This document shows, piece after piece, positions 55,396 through 64,000 of a DNA stretch of 64,000 bases; position 1 is the stretch's first letter, and each line of letters starts with the position of its first letter. The DNA is taken from positions 1,798,001-1,862,000 of the forward strand of contig JAHLEZ010000001.1 in NCBI GenBank assembly GCA_020726505.1, given 5' to 3'. The translations under genes and the position numbers were made by a program. The notes beneath the pieces were generated by a model. It saw nothing but the letters and a program-made list of their open reading frames with translations. It ran no database searches and was not told where the DNA came from. The DNA is from Leptodontidium sp. MPI-SDFR-AT-0119. Lineage: Eukaryota > Ascomycota > Leotiomycetes > Helotiales > Leptodontidiaceae.

Positions 55396-58300
55396 TCAAT
55401 ACAACCCCTCATCATCCTCCTCCCCATCCCGGAACCCCATATCCACAGCCTTCCCCTTGCCCTTCCCCTTCCCATTTCCAGTAAACCCATTAATCCTCTC
55501 ATCGAAGAACTCTTGGTCCTCATCCCCTTCACTACCATCCCACCTCCCAACCGACTTCTCCCTTCCCTTTCCCTTCCTATCAACGACCTTCTCTTTACCC
55601 TTCCCCTTTCCGTTACTGCGTGGGCGATGTGCGTCATCTCCTGCACCTGCTCCATTGCTCTTCTGCCAATCAGGAATACCATCAATAGCTTTCCCCTTGC
55701 TTTTGTCGACATGGCCATTGTCTTGAGCCTTATCCTTATCTTCGACTTTCTCGAATTGTGCTCGCACCATACCGTAATGCTCTAATTCCTTCGCGCTGAC
55801 ACTAGGCACTAACTCTTTCTCAGCGTTGACGAAATCCTCTTCTGTAACCATGACGGCTACATCTTCTTTGCTGGCGTAGTGGTCAAAGAAGTAAGCTGTT
55901 GAGATCTTGGATTTACCTAATGAGGTGTTGGACGTGTTGATCTGGGCGATCTTGGAATCGACGAGGGAGGCTTGGCGAGTCACGGCCTTGAGCATAGCAT
56001 CGGAGCAGAGGGCGTAAAAATCGGCTCCAGTGTAGGTAAATGGGAGGCGGGAGGCGATGCGAGGAAGAGATAGGGTTGGATGGAGTGTGAATCTGTATGT
56101 TGTTAGTTCTGCCCAATGCTTGGATTGAGTACACCACTTACTTTCTTGTCAAGGCTTCCATAATAGTCAGTTGCTTGTCGTGAGTATCACTGACTCCTAG
56201 ATAAAGCATCTTGTCAAATCGCCCTGGTCGCAGTAAGGCAGCATCGAGAAGATCAGGTCGATTTGTAGCACCAATGACGAAGACCCCTCCGCCGCCGTCC
56301 TCGCCATCTGACATGCCATCAAGCTCTGCCAGCAATTGGGAGACAATTCGGTCCATGACTCCACCACTGTCCCCTTGGTTTCCTCTCTTTGGTGCCACGG
56401 AGTCCAATTCATCAAAGAAGACGACGCAAGGGCGGGCGTCTCTGGCACGCTGGAAAACTCGGCGGACGTTGGCTTCAGACTCTCCAATATACATATTCAG
56501 CAGCTCAGGTCCCTTGACACTGAAGAAATTGAGACTGAATTCTGTAGCGATCGCCTTTGCGAGTAAAGTCTTGCCAGTACCGGGTGGGCCATAGAACAAA
56601 ATACCAGATCGCTTCTTCATACCCTTTGCAAACAGTTCGGGGCGTTCAAGTGGCAGTTGGATAGTCTCCATCACAGCATCCTTGACATTTGTCAAGCCTC
56701 CAACATCGTCCCAACTGACGTTGGGGATCTTAGGGGCACCGATGGCATCCGCAAAGTTCTTGCGAGCGGCTTCAACGGCAAGATCGAAGTCGGCCTTTGT
56801 AAGGCATCTTCCAGCGGGACCACCGGCGACCAAAACATCCCGAACTGTCACAACAGTGTCTGGATCAGACGATGTGGAGGCGAGAGCCTCGATACGGGAA
56901 TTCCGAGCTACAAGAGCTCGGTCAACGACATCAACCAGATCACCAGCAACAAGAGCGGCAGTCTTGACAGCTACCCCACTGAGATCGACATCAGGAGCGA
57001 GAGCAACTGGTTGGTCATCGATGATACTTCTCAGAATACCTTCTCTTTCCCATTCATCAGGCGCGGTCATCTCTAGCTCATGAGTAAAGAGACCTCGAAC
57101 GCCATCTGGGATCTTATCGACCTCAGTGGTGGTTGCAATCAAGACTCTTGAGCCAGCTAAAATCTCTTTGAGAGCGGTGATCATTCTGTCTGCCGTCAAA
57201 GCCTCAATATGTCTGATCATAAGCGCGCAGTATTCTGGACCACAGGTCATTGCCCGCTCAGCACGAGCCTCTAGAAGCCCAGCTGACTTAACATCGCTCC
57301 CAGCGCTTCCCTCACTCACAATGTCATAAGCGTCGATTGTAAAAGTATGCAACCCAATGTCAGAACATGCACGCTTTGACATTGTAGCTTTGCCAATGTT
57401 CCTTTGCGTAGAGACCAAAAGAATAGCAAGTGGCTGCAACTTCAGATGGATGGCTCGGGGACTAGTTGCGGCTGCAATCAGCTCTCTCAATCGGCGTTGG
57501 AGGGCCGATATATGATGTCTTCTGGGCTCTGGCATGGATGTCAACTCCGTTTCTGACTTTGAGATCGACTTCAATCCAAGGTAATACTCCCATGGGTTTT
57601 CCATGGTTGCTGGGAGTCGGCTGTTTTCGCTTCCTGATTGCATCATATGCGTTGACGATACATCGATAGACGCAACTCCGCCCCAGATATCTTCATCCTC
57701 GGCAGCCTCCGCACCTTCTTTTGCAGCACCGATGTAACCAATTCTGAACCATGCAACACCTGTTGCCTTTTCTGGCTTCGCTGGTCGAGTATCATCAAGA
57801 ACGGCATTAGAGAGAAGATCGTCAATCTCCAGATCCTCGGATGCAGCCGGTTGGTACAGGGTACGCCCAAGGTCTTCATCAATCGGAATAGCCAACAAAT
57901 CACCCTTCTGGACGATCCGAGTTCGATTTGTGAAATGCCGTTTTAAACCGGAGAAGAGTGCGTTTTGTAGAGTGCGTTCTGTTGAGAACGGTGTGCTGAT
58001 CTTCAAAAGAGTAAGCTCTCGGGCAAATGGAGGCCGAGATGCACCAGTGATCTTTGGAAGAGGGGCCCTCGTGGGAATTGAAGTCCGTTTCAGTGGAGAA
58101 AGTCTGCAATATGGCGTATTCTCCATATTGGCCAGAAGGATAGGAGATAGATACACAGTAAGGCTAGATGGCTTTTGAACTTGAGACTCGAAAAATGACA
58201 AACGTCTTCCGTCCTGTTTGCTGGTGGGAATCTTCGTCACTGGACGATGAGAGTAGCTTTCAGGCAGACCAAAAACCTTCACTGGCCGCCAGATAGGCTC

Positions 58301-59747
58301 TTCTTGCTCGGGGGCTCCAAAGCTGCCGAGACCCCACAGACCAGCGCCTTGTTGTGGCGGCTCAGGTGCAGCCTCCAGTCGTACCCAATCCCCCGAGAAG
58401 CAGCCAACTTTCGTCAAAGAGTTGATATCAACGTATATTCTAGCTTCCTCGTCATCCTCGACATTTGGCTTTGGATGTAGTGTCTCTTCCGGGAGAGGTT
58501 TCACAAGTCCCTGGGCCTTGAACAGCCGCCCCCGTTGGCCACCAGCTCGTGCCGTAGTGGCAGTAAATGAAGAGAATACCGAGCCGGGTGTACTGATTCC
58601 ATCTGTTCTTCGGCCGCGGCCAAGTGTCATGGGAGTACCAGCCTGCATGGTTGATATTCCACTCGCATTGTGAGCTGGAAGTGTAGGGGCTTGTAAAGAA
58701 ATCAAATCATCCATGGAGTCAGAGAGATCGTCTTCATCGGCTTCCGAAAGCTCTGTTTCTGTTTCAGTCTCTGCATTGTCTTCCTCTACCGCTGTGTCTG
58801 TCTTGTAGCGGTCTTCGGCTGCCGAATAGAACTGATCATTCGAGGTATCCTCGTCATCCTCAGTAACTCCATTCAAGGCACGGTTCACAGGCAAAGGCTG
58901 CGTATTCCTGACGCTCTTGGCATGATGCCCAGTCTGCGAAATGATAATTTTCGTCTGCGCAGAAAGTAACCCTTGGCCAACAGGTTCCGAGAGCGTTACT
59001 TTGGCAGGCGGTGGTGGCACATGGGTGATTGGATGTGGAGGAAGTGGGAGGGAGAAGAAGTCACCGGTATGAACAACTTTCAGTGCACCTAATGATTCCC
59101 GGATTGCTGCCGTCAATCGGTCTTCGGGTATCTTTGCAATAGCCTTCCCATTTGGCAGTCCATTCATTCGTGTATGCTCTCCGTGAAACGTCCCTTCGCC
59201 GTTCTCCAGTCTTCTTGCCAACTCCGCTTCAATAGTCACGAAGACTGTATCCAGCGGAAGCGGTATTACATCAAGGATCCTTATTTCGATCCCACTCCGG
59301 CTATGACTTGATATCTTTGACGGAGCGACTTTTTGGAGCGCTTCTGCGAAGCTTTGTAAGGCCAAGGAAGAAGGCGAAAATTGTACAGTTGAATGTGCAA
59401 GCGCACTCGAAGGTCTAACAGGAACTACAGTCCATGTGGAGTCTTCGACGGATGTTGATGGCCCCCAGGGAGATATTGCGACATGATGGAATTCGGGAGA
59501 ATTAGAATTGCCGTTGCCATTTTCTAGAGCTACACAATGATTCGTCAGCATTATATCCATTAATGACAGATACTTCCATCGTACCGTGAGCTATAGCAGG
59601 AAATAAATCTGCGAATAGATCCTCGGAAAGGATCCCAACATCGCCCTTGACATGGTCGTCCAACACCAGTCTCGCAGATATTGCGGATTTATCCTGCCGT
59701 CTCCTCTTCCGTTTCCGGCTTTGTGATACTGGTATTTGCTCTGCCAT
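55396..59747 (-). CDS. PEX6: Peroxin-6, AAA+ ATPase of the peroxisomal export complex
   Basis: Pex6 forms a hexamer with Pex1 that recycles the import receptor Pex5 at peroxisomes. Exons, 5' to 3': 59747-59585, 59529-56142, 56092-55396; 1,415 aa, in the usual range for filamentous fungi. The N-terminus (RKRKRRRQDKSAISARLVLDD) and the DVGILSEDLFADLFP segment are family-like. The second AAA domain has VSWDDVGGL, Walker A GPPGTGKT (about residue 1035), Walker B VVFFDELDS (about 1092), and ATNRPDLLDAALLRPGRFD. The first AAA domain lacks a clean Walker A, as is common for Pex6. After the last intron, GADFYALCSDAMLKA continues the domain, and a long Gly/Lys-rich tail (GKGKGKGK repeats) ends the protein. 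Confidence 0.95.
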
Positions 59748-61579
59748 GACTGACTATCCTTGCCAGAGTTCGTCTGTGAAAGTCGCGTTAATGGGCGATG
59801 AGTGATGGACGCGTGGAGGAGCTCGAAGTATTGTTCGGGTCATGCTCCGAACATGTTTCGGAAGAGGATTTGGAACTGGGTAAATAGGTAGAAGTGCAGA
59901 AATCGATTGCCTGGTATGTGTGTCCAGGTGATAGGAAGACTTGGATACAGCACAATGTCGGCCCAGGCAATTCGGTCTCGAGATCAAAACCGACGTGTTC
60001 GGCAGCGTTTACCAAGTGACCTGAACTTAGGCCGAGGCTTTGAGAGACTTGCGCTAGGACCGGATTGGGGGGCGGGTCACCTGACTTTGAGAAAGTTTAG
60101 AGGAAATGGAAGCCTGTGGGTGGGCAGGGGAAAATAATAATTAACAAATATGTATCGTTGGTTTCACTATTCAGTGTTAGATGGATGATTCAAAATATTC
60201 AGGACTTCAAGGTACATCAGAAGTCGTTGGTTGCTCAGTGCCAAGACTCCCGAGGTTGATCGAGTATCACGTGGGTTTATCTTGGCAGATTTTCGTTTTG
60301 TTGCACATCGCACTTTGTTCGAACTTGCCGACCTCCACATCCTTCGATGTTTCAAAACAGATTTCCCAAACAGACTAGCGCAACGATTCGGCTTGTCAAC
60401 ACCACAGCACACCACACCTCTATGACGAGTAGGCATTGCTCTTCATCCCATCCCAAACAAAGCGAAATGGAATTGCCTCTTATATCTTATGGAACAGCCA
60501 CCTTGTTGGAACTAATTTCTTCCTGTCTTTCTTCGAAAGTCGACTCTTTCCTGGTCGAGAATCAAAAGCGGTTATGTGTGAGAAAGCACAGTACCAATTC
60601 AATAATCATTCTCTTGCCTCTTTCTTGGCTTAGTATCAACAAGTTCCGAGAACATGCGTTGAAGTCATTTACCGATAACATGTTTGGCTTGGATTGTTTT
60701 CAGACATCTGTCAAGAATTTGGATGTGCACTGGACCGTACCACTTCTCAGGAGCCATCATTGTGGGGTAATGAAGTGCCTCATTACGCGAGAGAGAGAGG
60801 AGATTTCACAACTACATATCAATTGAGCATAGCTAATGTACGCTTATATGGACTGTTTTTGATTGGCTGTTCTATTTCAAGTCCTGAGAACGAAGAGGAA
60901 TCTCGAACTTGACCTTTTTGTTCAGCAGGCTGGATGTCAGCCTCGTAGGCGGATGATGTCACTTCCGCCTCGAATACTTGCAGGGATGCCTTCACCAGCC
61001 ACTGTCAGCATCAACGGGTTGTAGCTTACTTGCTCACCGTCAATTAAACTAGGTATTTATTTCTCTTTATATTTCTATTTCCAGCTGGCTTGACCTTCAA
61101 TCTCCAAGGCCACTCAGTCTCACGATGATCTCGACACGGCGTCAACGATCCCGACATGCAGCTTTCACATGTTAATCGCAATTCCAGATCTCGCTGTGCG
61201 TGTCCTGGCAGATTGAGGAAATTTAACAGGCCAGTCAGAAGGCCTGGATGCCATACGATGTACTTTAGACCGGGTTTGCACCAATTGACAGGTGGGCCGA
61301 ACGAATAGCGGGCTTGCCACCGCTGCAGGCGAAGCCGCTCTTTGGCCCGAGCCAGCAAGGCTACCCAAACAACAATTCCAAGCCCTTCATACACCGCCAT
61401 GGCGAGCAGTGGTCGACAATCTTCCGTCATTCTCTTCTATTTCCTCTACATTATTGTGCCAACTTCTTTGCGCCGTATATACAACCTAATTCCTCTGCAA
61501 TTGACCCGCTCTCTTCATGCTTCATGTCAATTGAAGTCTCCCCATTGTGTTGCAGTGGTGATAGCGGTGTCCAATCGAC
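59748..61579. promoter_or_regulatory. Divergent region between PEX6 and the lipase gene
   Basis: 1.8 kb between head-to-head genes. Small frames on both strands (for example 60347-60826, 59788-60015) show no recognisable features. No RNA gene found. Confidence 0.45.
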
Positions 61580-63814
61580 ATGTCTACCATGGGCAGTAAC
61601 ACAAACACAGACACAGCACCAAATGCAAGCGGTGAAGATGTGCTTCCTACCATGGCTATCAAGTACGCACACCAGGCCGAGAAACTCTCTCTCGCCGATC
61701 CTGGAGACGACGTCGAAGGCTCAAAAACAGCAATTCATGCACACTACGTCACACCACAAGACCCAATCATAATCACAGGCGATGGAGGACGACTTCCTGG
61801 TGTTCCATTGGCAGAGGCAGATAAGCTCAATCGATTGAAGGCTGTGGTGGAAGGAAGTCCTGCAGGCATAATACAAACGGGAGTGTTTTCAGAGAAGTCG
61901 GGATCGCAGGATGGAACACGGTCGGATTCTCTCCATGATGGGAGGATACAGAAGACTGGGGAGGGATCTTTACGACGAGCAATGCCCCCATCGAGGACAA
62001 ACCCTCTTTTCCCACCTCTGCCGCTTTACGGTCCCCCTTCCCTTATGCGAGACCTACAATGCCTGACTTTCCGAGTCTCGTCATTCTTTCTCTCGGGCTG
62101 CTTTCTTGGCGCCATTGTGCTTGGTGCAGCATTCACAAGTCTAAAACCAATGTTCGTTCATATATGGCTGCGACTGACGTTTCGAAATCCGGACGCCAGA
62201 AGACCTTTCCACGAAGAGGAGAAGCGCCTAAAGAAAGCACGAAAGGACGAGGAGAAGGCTTGGAAGAGGAAGCGTTCGAGGAGAAATTCTGCAGCGAAGT
62301 TGGAGGATGATAGTGAAGGCGGCTCTGAGGAGTTCATACCTACAGAAGGTGGGCCAGATCCGCTTGTCTGCGATGTGGGTTACTACGCGAGAAGAGTTGG
62401 GCTTGATATGGAGGTATTCAAGGTGCAAACCGAAGATGGGTTCATTATTGAACTGTGGCACATATATAACCCACTGGAGTTCACGCCCATGTCAGATGCC
62501 GAGCGAGCAGCCAGAGGCCCAGACATATTTACCGGAGCAGGTCCTTCTCGCCCGTCCCAAACCCAAAAGCCTAAATTTCCAATTCTTATGATCCACGGAC
62601 TTCTACAGTCATCAGGAGCGTATTGTACAAATGACGATAGATCGTTGGCGTTCTACCTGTGCAAATCCGGGTACGATGTCTGGCTTGGAAACAACCGCTG
62701 CGGCTTCAAACCCGATCACACCCTTCTCTCAACCTCCGATCCCAGAATGTGGGCCTGGAACATCCGTCAGATGGGCGTGCTGGACCTACCTGCACTCACC
62801 TCTCGAGTCCTCTCCGAAACAGGCTTCGAGAAACTCGGCCTAATAGCACACTCACAAGGCACAACCCAAACCCTCGTCGCACTCGCAAAAGAGCAACGTC
62901 CAGAACTAGGCGAAAAACTGACCGTCTTCTGTGCCCTCGCACCAGCAGCTTACGCAGGCCCTTTAATAGGAAAAGCCTGCTTCAAATTCATGCGTCTCAT
63001 CTCCCCAGCTTTCTTCCGCATCATCTTCGGCATCCACGCATTCATCCCAATCATGATGACCATGCACCGCATCATCCCCGGTAAACTTTTCGGCGCAATG
63101 GGCTATGTAGTCTTCCACTTCCTCTTTAACTGGAGCGACAACCGCTGGGACCGCGGACTACGAGATCGCTGCTTCCAATTCGCCCCTGTCTACGTCTCGG
63201 CAGAATCCATGCGCTGGTGGCTAGGCAGAGAGTGTTTCGCCAAACAGAAATGCATCCTCGCTACACGTGAGGAAGGCCACGCCGAAGATGCAGAAGATGA
63301 GATGGATGAATACTATGCGCGTTCAGAACAGCAGGGCGAATCTGCACAGTCAATTGATCGGCCTTCACACTTCCATCGCAGTCATGAGGTTAAGAAGAGT
63401 CATCAACGTAGACGAAAAGGCTCGACTTCGTGGTATAATGAGCAAGTCCCACCTTTTGCCCTCTGGGTTACGGGGTCCGATGATCTTGTTGATGGGCGGA
63501 GACTTCTGAGACGGTTTGAGAGGGGCCGAGAACCGCATGTTAGGATTGTGCATAGTAATGTTATTGAAGAGTATGAACACCTGGATGTTATCTGGGCGAT
63601 GGATTGTATTGAGAAGGTTGGGAGGGAAATCAAAGAAGTCCTTTGGAAAACGTGCGATATTAGGGATAAGGTTAGGGTGCCGAAGGGATGTGAAGATGTC
63701 GATGCTTGGAGGGATCCGAAGTTCGAGGAGAAAGATGGGCATGTGAATAATGTTGATAATGTTGAGAAGGAGAAGGAGGAGGATCAGAGTAGTAGTGATA
63801 ATCGGAGCGAGTGA
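61580..63814 (+). CDS. Membrane-associated lipase/steryl-ester-hydrolase-like protein
   Basis: Intronless, 744 aa. The AB-hydrolase-associated lipase region starts near residue 280 (VFKVQTEDGFIIELWHI), as in acid lipases and yeast Yeh/Tgl1 steryl ester hydrolases. The oxyanion region is MIHGLLQSSGAY. The nucleophile elbow is AHSQG with Ser 425, preceded by Ala where Gly is usual. Likely Asp is in GSDDLVDG and His in YEHLDVIW. A hydrophobic span at about 164-195, before a basic charged stretch, suggests membrane or lipid-droplet anchoring. The N-terminus and the acidic C-terminus are low complexity. ATG at 61580 is followed by a second in-frame ATG three codons later. Substrate (steryl ester or triacylglycerol) is inferred. 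Confidence 0.88.
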   Translation: MSTMGSNTNTDTAPNASGEDVLPTMAIKYAHQAEKLSLADPGDDVEGSKTAIHAHYVTPQDPIIITGDGGRLPGVPLAEADKLNRLKAVVEGSPAGIIQTGVFSEKSGSQDGTRSDSLHDGRIQKTGEGSLRRAMPPSRTNPLFPPLPLYGPPSLMRDLQCLTFRVSSFFLSGCFLGAIVLGAAFTSLKPMFVHIWLRLTFRNPDARRPFHEEEKRLKKARKDEEKAWKRKRSRRNSAAKLEDDSEGGSEEFIPTEGGPDPLVCDVGYYARRVGLDMEVFKVQTEDGFIIELWHIYNPLEFTPMSDAERAARGPDIFTGAGPSRPSQTQKPKFPILMIHGLLQSSGAYCTNDDRSLAFYLCKSGYDVWLGNNRCGFKPDHTLLSTSDPRMWAWNIRQMGVLDLPALTSRVLSETGFEKLGLIAHSQGTTQTLVALAKEQRPELGEKLTVFCALAPAAYAGPLIGKACFKFMRLISPAFFRIIFGIHAFIPIMMTMHRIIPGKLFGAMGYVVFHFLFNWSDNRWDRGLRDRCFQFAPVYVSAESMRWWLGRECFAKQKCILATREEGHAEDAEDEMDEYYARSEQQGESAQSIDRPSHFHRSHEVKKSHQRRRKGSTSWYNEQVPPFALWVTGSDDLVDGRRLLRRFERGREPHVRIVHSNVIEEYEHLDVIWAMDCIEKVGREIKEVLWKTCDIRDKVRVPKGCEDVDAWRDPKFEEKDGHVNNVDNVEKEKEEDQSSSDNRSE

Positions 63815-64000
63815 TTTTTTCTTCCGGCATAAGGTATATGGAATATATATCGGTGTTTTGATAAGCGTTTGAGCACGCTGGCGTTGGTGTATAAAAGCTA
63901 AATACACGGCATCAGTGTTTGGTAGGTTTCTACTTAGTTGTATAAAGAAAGAGCGCTTCACAAGACGAAGCATTCAGAACACAAATGATGAAGAATATAC
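63815..64000. other. 3' flank at window edge
   Basis: AT-rich 3' UTR-like sequence after the lipase gene; nothing else seen. Confidence 0.5.

Noticed and set aside
1..64000. CRISPR arrays, bacterial operons, rRNA
   Set aside because: Intron-rich fungal DNA; no regularly spaced direct repeats and no rRNA-like sequence seen.

Overview
The window is nuclear DNA from a filamentous ascomycete (Pezizomycotina; possibly Leotiomycetes, which is only an impression). Nearly every conserved gene is cut by short introns, mostly 46-90 nt, with GT...AG ends and CTAAC/CTAAT-like branch sites. The gene set is fungal: Pex6, Pta1/symplekin, Nop12, Coa3, Hpm1-type methyltransferase, ribosomal proteins P2 and S15, and a She3-domain protein. 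Exon coordinates were worked out by hand from reading frame, splice signals and remembered family conservation; no search was run.

Layout. 1-6.5 kb: Rab4-like GTPase (-), choline-transporter-like membrane protein (+), and a small secreted protein with a duplicated defensin-like cysteine unit (-). 6.5-10.2 kb: AT-rich spacer and a complete but dead pogo/Fot1-type DNA transposon with terminal inverted repeats, TA target duplication and ten in-frame stops, all TAG. 10.7-14.4 kb: APH-like kinase-fold gene and a CorA-like membrane protein. 15.3-23.7 kb: dense housekeeping block (Pta1, Coa3, Sds3/Dep1-family protein, Nop12) in two head-to-head pairs. 24.1-28.9 kb: tandem cluster of four related secreted-protein genes, one intact (225 aa, eight cysteines) and three decayed. 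29.6-33.9 kb: HSL-type hydrolase, Hpm1-like methyltransferase, Gly/His/Gln-rich protein. 34-44.7 kb: sparse region with a 3'-truncated tRNA-like sequence, P2, S15 and the She3-domain protein. 44.7-48.1 kb: large fungal protein of unknown function. 49.3-54.7 kb: six-span membrane protein, decayed sulfotransferase, second HSL-type hydrolase and a probable small Cys-rich secreted gene. 55.4-63.8 kb: PEX6 and a membrane-associated lipase/steryl-ester-hydrolase-like protein.

Conserved blocks (15-24, 36-38, 55-64 kb) alternate with accessory stretches (6-14, 24-30, 50-55 kb). The accessory stretches hold the transposon, secreted genes, hydrolases and pseudogenes. The most interesting signals are the four-member secreted cluster, the tandem defensin-like exon duplication, and the RIP-like all-TAG decay of the transposon.
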